Positions 53,851 through 63,679 of a stretch of DNA of 64,000 nt are shown here, in pieces. This DNA comes from Alloascoidea africana (taxonomy: Eukaryota > Ascomycota > Alloascoideomycetes > Alloascoideales > Alloascoideaceae): NCBI GenBank assembly GCA_030581615.1, contig JAKTTT010000061.1, forward strand, positions 62,001-126,000. Direction: 5' to 3'. How positions within the stretch are numbered: position 1 is the stretch's first letter; every line of letters begins with the position of its first letter. The translations under genes and the position numbers were made by a program. The notes under the pieces were generated by a model, which saw nothing but the letters and a program-made list of their open reading frames with translations, did not search any database and was not told the DNA's origin.

Positions 53851-54261
53851 CCATCATCCAGGACAAAAGTTACCACGCGGACCAAAAGCTTAACTACGCT
53901 ACAATTGTCCCTCATACAATGAAAATAGAGATTGAACAATGGGGCATACAATAATAACAGATTTTCGGAACTGGATGCACCACTTTTAGATGCTAAACTA
54001 TATCTGTGGAGTCATACATAGTGGCTATCCCACCAACCCCAGCTTTCAGTGAAAAAGAAATACCTTAGCCTCACCGAAATGTACCGGGATGTTGTGAAAG
54101 CGGGTATTGTGTGTCACGGCGGAATGTCTCTCATTCATCCCATGCTTCTTCTCATCTGTTTTCCATTTCTGCCACGCCAAAGTCCAACAAGCGAATAATA
54201 AAACAAAGGGGGACCTCGCTCATATTTGTTTAGAACAGACCGATTCAAATTGTTCTGAGAT
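53851..54261. promoter_or_regulatory. Divergent promoter, PQ-loop and LIM genes
   Basis: 411 nt between two divergent starts; AT-rich, no distinctive element seen. Confidence 0.4.
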
Positions 54262-55945
54262 ATGCCAGAGCCCCATCCCTTTTCGTCCTCTACGCTGCGG
54301 ACTGTTTCAAATCAAGGTATGAGAGCACCAACACGCCTGCCCTATTGCCATCACGAAAGCTAATGACAACGTTTTTGATGTTTTAGATCCAGAAGAAGAG
54401 CTTAATCCGTTAAAAGCATGCACTTCAAACAGCTTATGGCAGTCTCTTATCCCTCCTGTGCCGTCTACAAACTATAGACCCAAGGAGGAGCCCCAGGCAC
54501 GGGCCCAAGCTCTAGCTCAGGTCCAGACGCACTCGCAGAATCAAGCTCAGACAAGACAACAGTCTCAGACTCTGAAAGACCAAAACAGAACGCCATTTTT
54601 GACAAGAAATCAGAGTGGTAGAGACACGAACATCAAGCAGCTGCCAACCGCTGGTCAGGATGTGTGTCGAGCCTGTCACAAAAGACTATACGGCAAGCGC
54701 ATACGGGCTCTCAACTACAGTTACCACATTAACTGTTTCCGGTGCCATGACTGCTATTGCCTGCTGGACCATGAAAGGTTTTATTCGATTGAAATCTCGA
54801 ATGTAAAGGGTAATCTTTCGATTTCTGAAATGTTCCCAGTATGCGAATACGACCGTTATAAAAGATGCGATCTTCTATGTGCAACCTGCCATGCCCCCTT
54901 GAAAGGTTCATATGTGTTGACCAGTTCATCTATCAAGTTCCATCTGGAGCACTTTAAGTGCACAATCTGTAGTAAAGTTCTGGATCCGAGTGAATCGTAT
55001 TACGAAGGGGATGATAATAAGATATTTTGCCATTTCCACTACTCTACGATGGAGGCGGTAAGATGCGAAGGATGCCATCTACCAATTTTGAAAAAGTATG
55101 TAGAGATGAAAGCAGAGGACGAAAGAACCAAAAGGTGGCATATTGAGTGTTATAGTGTTTACAATTCATGGAGTATCCGAATAACGCCCGAATTTCTGGG
55201 GTTTGGCGATAGAATACATGATTTGCAGCAACTGTCTGAGTCGTTTCTGTTTACTATGGAATTGGAAACAGAGCGAATGGTAGACTTGACATGGAAAACG
55301 CTGTCCGTTTTTGACTCCGCTGTCAGTTCGAGCACATCCATCATGTGTGGCAATATTCGAGGGAAAGAGTATTCCAGGGCTATTCGCTCTGTGTGCAAGC
55401 TTGTGTCACTACTGGGCTATTTGATAAAAGATGTGGAGTTTCGGTCAACGGCATACACGAACGGGAACAGATTAGAGGACTCTAACCTGACCAAGCCGGT
55501 AATTCTGTCAGATGAACCGCCAAAGCTTGATCTAATAGTGGCATCTTTGTTTTCAATACTCCGCGAAATTAGCCCTTTCAGTGAGGGAGATTGTGAAGAA
55601 TCAATCGACGAACTGGATAAAAACATCCGTCAATACTCTCTCCTTATAACCCAATACACTCTATATTCTGTTATTCAAATGAATAAGGAAAGGAAAAATT
55701 CCAAACCGTTGATGACTTGGTTGAACAATGTATCTCAGCATCTGAAAATGGGCCCTGATCCTTTTGCGGAGTTGGATTCGGCCACATCTTTTAATCTTCC
55801 CTCCAATTTCAACTCTGGAAATAAGGAACTTCTGGATCAGCTAGAACAAGCAGTTTTTGAGCAGGTTGATCGGTTTCCAAGCATTCCTAATTATTTCTTA
55901 CGACTGGTGCAGCTGAACCCGGAGAATATTTTATGTGATCAGTAG
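54262..55945 (+). CDS. LIM-domain protein, LRG1 N-terminal-half-like, no RhoGAP
   Basis: Two exons: 54262-54316 and 54387-55945, phase 1, giving 537 residues. N-terminus Q-rich (residues 50-85, QARAQALAQVQ). Three LIM zinc fingers: CRACHKRLYGKRIRALNYSY.HxxCFRCHDC (about 110-170), CATCHAPLKGSYVL...HxxHFKCTICSKVL (about 175-230) and CEGCHLPILKKYVEM...WHIECY. The rest (about 260-537) is helical: DLTWKTLSVFDSAVSSSTS resembles the region between LIM and RhoGAP in yeast Lrg1 (KIWTVLSTFEESSAACIS). Lrg1 is a RhoGAP for Rho1 of about 1017 residues; here the protein stops before any GAP domain and NSA2 follows. Either a truncated relative or a distinct LIM adaptor. Confidence 0.75.
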
Positions 55946-56131
55946 TTAGCATATGTGCTTTTATGATTGTGTTGTTTTGTTCTTACTCTACTTTAATTAA
56001 TTGTTTGGTCTAATGAAAAACTCAAATCTGCAAATTGGTGGTGCGGCTCCATCCGGGTAACACAACATCACATCTGTGCGAACTTTTTTTTTTTTCTCCT
56101 CCATCTCAACTTTTTTCTCACAGTAAGGAAA

Positions 56132-56971
56132 ATGGTATGCTCTAATAGTACTGGTGGCTTTCCACGAATTGTTACTAACTTTGCATAGCCTCAAAACGAG
56201 TATATTGAGCAACACATCAAAAAGCATGGTCGCCGTCTGGACCATGAGGAAAGGCAACGAAAGAAGGAAGCGAGAGAGGGACATCGAATAGCTAAAGATG
56301 CACAACGGTTGACTGGATTCCGAGGCAAGATGTTTGCAAAGAAGAGGTATAACGAAAAGGTACAGATGAAGAAGCGGATAAAAGCTCATGAAGAGTCGAA
56401 GGTCAATGGACCTAAGACGGCCGAGCCCGAGAAAGGAGATGCTTTACCTACATATCTCTTGGACCGAAAAGATTCGAATCAAGCAAAAGCTTTGTCGAGC
56501 TCGATTAAACAGAAGCGGATGGAAAAAGCGGACAAGTTTAGCGTTCCTCTTCCCAAAGTGCGCGGTATTAGCGAGGAGGAAATGTTCAAGGTGATCAAGA
56601 CGGGATCGAAGAAGGCGAAATCGTGGAAACGAATGATTACAAAGCACACGTTTGTAGGCGAGGGCTTTACAAGAAGACCTGTCAAGATGGAGAGGATCAT
56701 CAGGCCTGCAGCGCTCCGACAAAAGAAGGCCAACGTTACACATCCTGAGCTCGGTGTAACTGTGTTTTTGCCAATTCTCGGTGTGAAGAAGAACCCACAG
56801 AGTCCAATGTATACCCAGCTTGGTGTGCTCACAAAGGGTACGATTATAGAGGTTAACGTTAGTGAGATGGGGCTTGTTACAGCGGGAGGAAAAGTTGTTT
56901 GGGGTAAATACGCACAGATTACGAATGAGCCAGACCGGGACGGATGTGTGAATGCTGTGCTTTTGGTTTAA
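56132..56971 (+). CDS. NSA2: NSA2, 60S ribosome biogenesis factor
   Basis: Nsa2 is a nucleolar component of pre-60S particles needed for 27S pre-rRNA processing. Two exons: 56132-56134, where the first exon is just the ATG, and 56189-56971, with a 54-nt intron (GTATGC donor, TACTAAC branch), total 261 residues, the same as S. cerevisiae. The sequence is almost the known one: [90 protein letters not shown] and the end [16 protein letters not shown]. An alternative without splicing has no good start codon, so the ATG-only exon is well supported. Confidence 0.96.
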
Positions 56972-58469
56972 TAGAGACGGAATACATTTATTTTGATAGG
57001 GATTCTACACAGTATTTTACAGTGACTTCCAAAACTGCGTCTATATTCATTGCCATCACTCTATACATTGGATGAGTTTTAGAACATAGCTGGAATCGCC
57101 CAGCTCTAGGTGTTGTGTAGACTGAGATGAAGCAGTTTGTACTCATTTTTGTTGTCGGTTAAAATACAATATATGAAATGTTTTCCAGTACGCTCTATAG
57201 CTCCCTCTTTTTCAGAAAAAGTTCCATTTTTTGGAATGGTGTTGGCAAATAGACGAAATGTTTGTGAAAACGTTTTCAACTTTTCTTTCAAAATTGTAAT
57301 AGGCTAAGGTTTTGATTATACTCCAGACTCCATTTTCAAATGGTGCTATGCCTCTCAGTTGGATTTAGACCCGGAGACTGAGTAGTCTTGCTAAATCCTC
57401 GATATGATGATGTGTTTCACTCTTTGTGACTTTGTGGCTTTGTGCTTTGGATTCGTATCTTACTGCATTTTCTACTTGTTGTTTTCTCACCAATGAGTCG
57501 AGAAGCTTTTTTTCCAAAAATTTGACGTAAACCTTGCTGTTCATACTGTTTTCATTCTGTTGAACAAGTCCAAGAGTATAGCGGCCCAGGTCAACTTAGA
57601 CAAGTTGTCGTATTTCACCATTCCTTCGACCAGTTTCACACTCTGCTGCCTCTTTCATACCTGTCGACACCTTTGAACTTTTATCTATTAATTTTGGTAT
57701 TTTCTAATCAAATACTGTTTCGAGCTTGTAATATTGTGAAAGAGTAATCTGGGCCGGTTTCAAATCAGGTCTTTTTACCTCAACCCTGCTTAAACACTTT
57801 CCCAACTGGTTTGATAGACAAACTTTTATTCATCATGATTGTTCGAAAAATTTGAATTTGTTGAGCGTTGTCTACCTTTTGAGATAAGTCTCTGCGAATT
57901 GCAGTTCACTTGAAAGCCTTGGTGGACTTGCTCCATTTGGGAAACCCCAAAGCAATTTTCCTCTAGTTTCACACCCAGTCACTGTAATATATCTGATTTG
58001 GAAATCAATTTTCTTAATAGTCATTTCTGAAGACCAATTATAGCTTCACTCTTCGACAATGTGGGGACAGAAGAAACTCATTTTGTTATAGATATATAAG
58101 TATCTACCTTGCTAAATGATTTGATATATTATTTGCTTCAAAAGGAGTGCGTAAAAGCTTAGAGTTCATGTTTTAACTGGCACAAAACTGAATGCAAGCA
58201 CAACCTAACGATTCTAGCTGTTCTATACTCAGAATCTTAAAAGCATGGAATGGCCGTGATTGCTTAAATGAAAACACCCCCAGTTTCGGAAGTCACTACA
58301 GGTTTTCAATCTGATAGGAATCATTATATTTAAAACTATGGACCAAAGCAAAATGAAATCAATTGATATCAAAATTCAAAAAATTCAGGGTTGTTTTTGT
58401 TTTTGTTTTCCTTTTTGAACACTCCATATATGCAAATTATCGTTTCAAGTATTATTATTTGTTTGTCTT
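56972..58469. other. 1.5-kb convergent gene-free interval
   Basis: Between the stop codons of NSA2 (+) and the FAD-repeat gene (-). AT-rich, with no open frame of protein-like composition on either strand. A weak C/D-box-like stretch near 57395-57505 was considered and rejected. The left and right 150 nt are likely 3' UTRs. Confidence 0.5.
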
Positions 58470-61262
58470 TTAGATCTTAGACCATGCCCTAATGCCATTT
58501 ACATGTCTCCAGAAACCATCGACATCACCAGAATCACAAACTTCACGAATTTGCACCAACTGAGGATCCCATTTCCATTGGTTTTTCTGAACAGAGTCAA
58601 GAGCCAAGTCCTCACCATGTTCAACCACACGAGCAATGTAACGTCCAATAACAGGCAAGTACTTGAGACCATAACCAGAGTCACCGGTACCAAGAATAAG
58701 ACCCTTAAAGTCGGGATGCTCACCGATTATAAAATGCTTGTCAGGAACATCGGTGTACCAACCAAGTTTGGAGTTGTGGAAGGGACGGGTAGCAAATTGG
58801 GGCAATGTTTCGGAAAGATACTTTCTGATTTCCGATTCAACTTGGTTTGGAAGCAAAACGGTATTACCTGGGAGAGGCTTTGCCTTTTGCAGAGTATCCT
58901 TGAATTTTTTGTAGCCGCCAGGGAACTCGTAGTAGACCTTCAAATCCGACTTTTCGGGCTCGAACTCAACAAAGAAACCTCTTTCCAAGTTGACCAACAC
59001 GGGCAAAGTCTTCAACAACTGGGCCTCTTCAGGGGAGACCTTGAGCTCTGTTGTGGTCCAGTATTTGGGGACGACCTGGGACTTGAAATCAAGCACATCT
59101 GTGAAAGAAGCGCCAGCGCTGATAACAGTCTTTTCAGCAGGAAGAGCAACACCGTGCTCTGTAACGGCGCCTCTGACTCTGTTTTCCTCGTCAAAGATGA
59201 ATCTGTTGACCTTGTCGGGGATAAACTTGGCACCTAATCGTTGGCATTCGTCAAAGACAGATTTCAAGCTTTCAAGAGGCTTTTCGTTTGAAACAGGGAA
59301 AACGGGTTTTTTGCTCTCGACCTCAACAACAGTGGCAGTGGTTTGTGGGAGGATTCTCTCATCGGCGGGCTTGACAAAGAATACATCTGTTTCCTTGAAC
59401 GAGTCCTTGAACACGGGGTCTGTCTTCCAGAGTCTGTAAGCCTCTTCGTTCAAAACGGTGTAGACACCTTCGGGACCTTCTTCTCTGTAAAAGACCTGGG
59501 GTCTAGGGCCTTGGAACTGTGGTTGTTGGTGGTAGACTTCTTCCTTTCTCACTGTTCCATCAATGGTGGTTGTCACAGTTTCCTCCTTGACGACTGGAGC
59601 TTGAGTCTCGGTTGTGGTCTTGACCTCAACAACCTTGGAAGGTGGAGCAACATAGGGTCTGTAAACAGTCTCTTTGAAAATTCTTCCCTTGGTATCCTTT
59701 CTCACAATCTCGTCCTTGTAGAATGGCTGAGGGTTGATGGCACCGGGCGGAGGACATAGCTCGTAGGATTCTTCTTTGTAGTATCTGCCATCAACAGTCT
59801 GCTTGACATGCTCATGCTTATAGTAAAGTTCTGGGACAACTGGAGCAGGAACGGGGGCAGGCAGAGACACGGGCTTGTAAACGACATCTTTGTAGAAAGA
59901 GCCGGATGGAGCCTGCTTTACGATTTCCTCCTTGACGTAGGCTTGTGGGTTCACAGCACCTGGGGGAGGGAAGTCTCTGTAGACCAACTCCTTGACGTAT
60001 CTTCCATCTGGGGCCTGTTTCACCACCTCGTGTCTGTAGTAAAACTGGGGCTCGGCAACGGTATCGACCTCAGTGGTCGTGGTGGTCGTGGTTGTTGTGG
60101 ACTCTTTAACATAAGGCTTGTAGACAAGCTCCTTGACCAGGTTTCCTCTCAGATCCTTCTTGACAATTTCTTCTCTAACAAAAGCCTGTGGGGTTAATAC
60201 ACCAGGGGGAGGAACGGGTCTGTATTCGACATCCTTGTAGTATGAGCCATTGGGTCTCTGCTTGACGACCTCGTACTTGTAGAAGAAGTCGGGGACTGGA
60301 TAGGTGGTCTCCTTTGTGACTCTTGTAGGGGTGGAGTCTTCAACAGTGGTTGTGGTAGAGACAGCAGGGCCTGGCAAAGGCTTGTAGACCTGCTCCTTGA
60401 TGACCTTCCCGTCGAGACCGTGGGAAACAACCTCTTCCTTGATGTAAGGGACAGGGTTTTCGACGCCTCTGGGAGGATAAGGTTTGTAGATCTCTTCGTT
60501 GTACCATGAGCCATCAGGGGCCTGCTTCACGGCCACATGTTTGTAGTAGAGGACGGAGGTTTCTGAGGAGACGACTGGCTTGGGGAGCACAACAGGCTTG
60601 TAGAATTCCTCTCTGTGGAGGTTCCCACGGGCATCTGTTCGGATAATTTCCTCTTTGACGTATGGCTGAGGATTCAGGACGTTTTTTGGTGGCACAGGTT
60701 CGTAGGTTTCCTCTTTGTAGAACTTTCCGTCTCGAGCCTGTTTGACGGAGGTGTGTTTGTAGTAATAGACTTGGTGTTTTGGAGCTGGAGGAGCAGGAAT
60801 TTGCTCAGGGACTGGGTCAGGGAGCACAGAGACCGAGACGGCGGCAGATGGGCCAGATGGGCCAGATGGCACGGCTTTGAAGGTTTCTTCTTTGTAAACC
60901 TTACCGCAGGAGTCAGTCTTTACGATTTCCTCCTTGACGTATGGTTGGGGATTGAGCACACCAGTTGGAGGGTAGGGTCTGTAAACAATGTCCTTGTAGT
61001 AAGAGCCGTCGTGACGCTGCTTGACGACTTCGTGTGTGTAGTATAGAGTGACCTTTGGCTGGTCGACGGGCAGACCGATGGGGGGCAGGACCTTGAGCTG
61101 GTCTGCCTTAGCGAGGGCCGCGAGCTGGGGGTCGACGACGGTGACGTCTTTGAAGTTTTCACGGAGCAGCCAGAGGGTGGTGGACAGGCCGTAGGCGCCG
61201 CCTCCGACGACGACCACGGGGGCGGACTTGTCGACCTGGCAAGGGTTTTGGATTGGAGGCAT
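58470..61262 (-). CDS. FAD-dependent amine-oxidase-like protein with internal hairpin-repeat insertion
   Basis: 930 residues. Residues 14-45 (VVVVGGGAYGLSTTLWLL, then VTVVDP) are the FAD-binding Rossmann start of the DAO family, closest to fructosyl-amine/sarcosine oxidases. Residues ~71-590 are six long repeats plus a seventh part. The enzyme resumes at about 600 (LNEEAYRLWKTDPVFKDSF), continues through TVISAGASFTDVLD, and ends with YTDVPDKHFIIGEHP and ILGTGDSGYGLKYLPVIGRY, the family C-terminus. So the repeat block lies inside the oxidase fold. In the family the FAD is bound to a Cys just before WYTD; here it is Gly (KLGWYTD). No signal peptide. The protein continues as one frame without introns; the TATA-like TATAAATA at 61350-61343 fits the start. 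Function unknown; divergent from MCA1. Confidence 0.82.
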   Translation of the reverse strand: MPPIQNPCQVDKSAPVVVVGGGAYGLSTTLWLLRENFKDVTVVDPQLAALAKADQLKVLPPIGLPVDQPKVTLYYTHEVVKQRHDGSYYKDIVYRPYPPTGVLNPQPYVKEEIVKTDSCGKVYKEETFKAVPSGPSGPSAAVSVSVLPDPVPEQIPAPPAPKHQVYYYKHTSVKQARDGKFYKEETYEPVPPKNVLNPQPYVKEEIIRTDARGNLHREEFYKPVVLPKPVVSSETSVLYYKHVAVKQAPDGSWYNEEIYKPYPPRGVENPVPYIKEEVVSHGLDGKVIKEQVYKPLPGPAVSTTTTVEDSTPTRVTKETTYPVPDFFYKYEVVKQRPNGSYYKDVEYRPVPPPGVLTPQAFVREEIVKKDLRGNLVKELVYKPYVKESTTTTTTTTTEVDTVAEPQFYYRHEVVKQAPDGRYVKELVYRDFPPPGAVNPQAYVKEEIVKQAPSGSFYKDVVYKPVSLPAPVPAPVVPELYYKHEHVKQTVDGRYYKEESYELCPPPGAINPQPFYKDEIVRKDTKGRIFKETVYRPYVAPPSKVVEVKTTTETQAPVVKEETVTTTIDGTVRKEEVYHQQPQFQGPRPQVFYREEGPEGVYTVLNEEAYRLWKTDPVFKDSFKETDVFFVKPADERILPQTTATVVEVESKKPVFPVSNEKPLESLKSVFDECQRLGAKFIPDKVNRFIFDEENRVRGAVTEHGVALPAEKTVISAGASFTDVLDFKSQVVPKYWTTTELKVSPEEAQLLKTLPVLVNLERGFFVEFEPEKSDLKVYYEFPGGYKKFKDTLQKAKPLPGNTVLLPNQVESEIRKYLSETLPQFATRPFHNSKLGWYTDVPDKHFIIGEHPDFKGLILGTGDSGYGLKYLPVIGRYIARVVEHGEDLALDSVQKNQWKWDPQLVQIREVCDSGDVDGFWRHVNGIRAWSKI
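59487..61052 (-). repeat. Tandem beta-hairpin-like coding repeats inside the oxidase
   Basis: Six repeats of about 75-90 residues plus part of a seventh (residues ~71-592). Each has two half-repeats: YYKHEVVKQxPDGxYYKE and, after PPxGVxNPQP, YVKEEIVKxDxxGxxYKE, each followed by xxYKP. Both halves read strand, D/N-G turn, strand, so 12-13 hairpins can be imagined. Linkers are P- or T-rich (nine threonines at residues 389-397). Confidence 0.85.
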
Positions 61263-61767
61263 TGGAGATGTAGACGAGGATGAGGAAGAGAACTAAGGGA
61301 GAAGACAATGAGGGAAAGAAGCAGGAGCAGGGAGCAGAAGTGTATTTATAAGGGAGCCGGGCATGGCCAGTGTTTGGCGATTGCCTTTTCGGGCGCGGTC
61401 GGCTGGCTGGGGCTGGGGGGGATATTATCATAATGGGCGGGAGCAGCCAACCTCGTCTGGAAACGGGCAAAAGAGAAACAAAACCTCCGCCGGGAGCGGG
61501 CTGGTGGAGCTGGCAGGGAACAGAGAACAGAGAGCTGGGAGAGAACACCGAGAGAACACAGAGGGCTGGCCGCAAACGGCAAAAGTGCTCGTCCACGGCG
61601 GCGGACTGGTGAAGCTGGCCGGCTGGGCTTTATCGTGCTCCATCCGCCGCTTGGGCCGGGCTCGGATCGAGAGACAGAACAAAACAGAACAGGGTCATCC
61701 ACGCCGTTGCGTATATAAGAGGTCGGTCCCCGGCAGCTCCACGGGCTCGCCATCCTCCATCTTCAGC
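61263..61767. promoter_or_regulatory. Divergent promoter, FAD-repeat gene and MCA1
   Basis: 505 nt, clearly GC-rich at 61350-61720. TATAAATA (-) at 61350-61343 precedes the FAD-repeat start by about 80 nt; TATATAAG (+) at 61712-61719 precedes the MCA1 start by about 50 nt. Confidence 0.6.
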
Positions 61768-63426
61768 ATGAACCGGCACGGAGACAGGCACGGAGACAGG
61801 GCCTGGGACAAGGCCTGGGACAAGTACGTGTACGAGACCTACAGAGGCCCCCGCGGGCCTGGCAGCGCCAGCAGCTACGCCTTCGCGAGCCCACGCCGCC
61901 AGCCACGGCCTCCTCCACGGCCCCAGCAGCAGCAGCAACAGCAGCAACAGCATCACCAGCATCACCAGTATCACCAGTATCACCAGTATGAACAGGAACA
62001 GCTCCAGCCAGCCCCCAAACCTCCCGGATCCTCGTGGCTGGGTCTGGGTGCAGGCCTGGCCGGCGCAGCAGCCGTGTCCGCGCTCTTCTCGTCCGAGCCA
62101 GCTGCTCCAGCTGCTCCAGCTCCTCCACGGCCACAGGCTTCAACCCAGGTGGGCTTGAACCAGGCCAAGAACGAGGTCTCCAAGAACGAGCACCAGATCG
62201 AACACCAGCCCCAGATCCAGGACCTCGACCACAGCTACGTGCAAGTGGACCAAGTGGACCAAGTGGACCAAGTGGACGGGCCCCATCATCACCTCCACCA
62301 CTATGCCCTCCCGCCAACGGTGCCCCAGGCCTTCACCGCCGACGGCAACGTCAACTACGCCTACAAGTACTCGTCGTGCACGGGCAAGAAAAAAGCCCTG
62401 CTGATCGGAATCAACTACATCGGCCAAAAGTACGAGCTCAAGGGCTGTATCAACGACGTGAAAAACCTCCAGCGCTTTCTCACCACCCACTTTGGCTACC
62501 AGGAAAAAGACATGGTCGTGCTGACCGACGACACTGATCCCAAGCCCACCAGAGAGACTCTGCTCAGAGCCATGAACTGGCTGGTCAAAGACGCCAGCGA
62601 AAACGACTCGCTCGTCTTCCACTTCTCCGGCCACGGCGGCCGCACAGAGGACCTGGACGGCGACGAGGAGGACGGCTTCGACGATGTCATCTATCCTCTG
62701 GACTTTGAGCACGCCGGCCACATCGTGGACGACGACTTGCACGAAATCATGGTCCGTCCGCTGGAGGCCGGCACCAGGCTCACCGCCCTGTTCGACAGCT
62801 GCCATTCGGGCACCGCCTTGGACCTGCCCTACGTGTATTCCACCAAGGGCGTCATCAAGGAGCCCAACCTCCTCAAAGAGGCCGGCCTGGGGCTTCTCGA
62901 CGCTCTCGGCGATTATGGCAAGGGCGACATTGCCGGAGTCATCTCCACGGCCACCTCGCTCGCCCGTAGAGTCGTCAAGGGCGACCAGATCAGAGAGCAC
63001 AAGATTGCAACAAAAACATCCCCGGCCGACGTTTTATCTCTTTCCGGATGCAAGGACAACCAAACCTCGTGTGTATTCATACCGTGTGAACAGTGTCTAT
63101 GCCATTATTCTTGTCTCCTCACTAACCTCCCTCCTGTGCTAGTGCCGATTCCTTTGCAAACGGTGAATCCACCGGAGCAATGTCCCATGCTTTTGTCTCC
63201 GTCCTGGAAAAAGACCCAGACCAGAGTTATCTCAGTCTGTTGAACAACATGAGACAAATGCTCAAGGAAAAATACACACAAAAACCCCAGTTAAGTGTAA
63301 GTACAAAATGATCAAAATGATCAAAATGATCAAAATGATCAAAAGTGCTGCTTATTTCCTACTAACCAACTCAACCTTTCCTAGGCTTCCCATCCAATGG
63401 ACATGAATCTCCAATTCATCATGTAG
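61768..63426 (+). CDS. MCA1: Type I metacaspase
   Basis: Arg/Lys-specific cysteine protease implicated in stress-induced death and protein quality control. Three exons: 61768-63068, 63143-63296 and 63385-63426, total 498 residues. The prodomain is P/Q/H-rich (poly-Q near 60, [12 protein letters not shown]) and has a 9-bp coding repeat (VDQ x4). The caspase domain starts near 205: [10 protein letters not shown], the catalytic His in [20 protein letters not shown] and the catalytic Cys in [14 protein letters not shown]. Introns restore [16 protein letters not shown] and [19 protein letters not shown], the standard C-terminus. Coding sequence is markedly G/C-rich with G/C-ending codons, unlike nearby genes. 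CTG is leucine in KALLIGI. Confidence 0.95.
62242..62277 (+). repeat. 9-bp coding repeat, four copies, in MCA1 prodomain
   Basis: Four exact copies of caagtggac, read as repeated Q-V-D in the prodomain of the metacaspase. Confidence 0.95.
63304..63344 (+). repeat. 9-bp microsatellite inside MCA1 intron 2
   Basis: Tandem caaaatgat units (about 4.5 copies) lying within the second intron of the metacaspase gene (63297-63384), between donor and branch site. Probably length-polymorphic. Confidence 0.9.
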
Positions 63427-63679
63427 TCTTCCTTCCTCCTACTTATATACTATATGGTATGAACAATATATTATTATGATGTGACGTTTTAAGCATAAAG
63501 TTAAACACAGAAACGGAAAGAGAAACAAAAACAGATTCAATTGCTTCAATCCATAAATTCCCCCTTCCGAAATGTCCAAACTATAAAAAAAATTATATAG
63601 ATCAAATACAAAACAATTTCCAGCTTCTTCAATTGTTCAACAATCACTGTAATGCCACCACCAGAACACCAAAATATCC

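Noticed and set aside
57395-57505. Possible C/D-box snoRNA: ATGATGA after CTCGAT and TCGAG about 100 nt later
   Set aside because: The terminal stem is only five pairs and no CTGA D-box precedes the 3' arm. Not enough to call.
61363-61767. Upstream extension of MCA1 frame to 61363
   Set aside because: The MCA1 TATA box at 61712-61719 is inside it and the family N-terminus starts at 61768.
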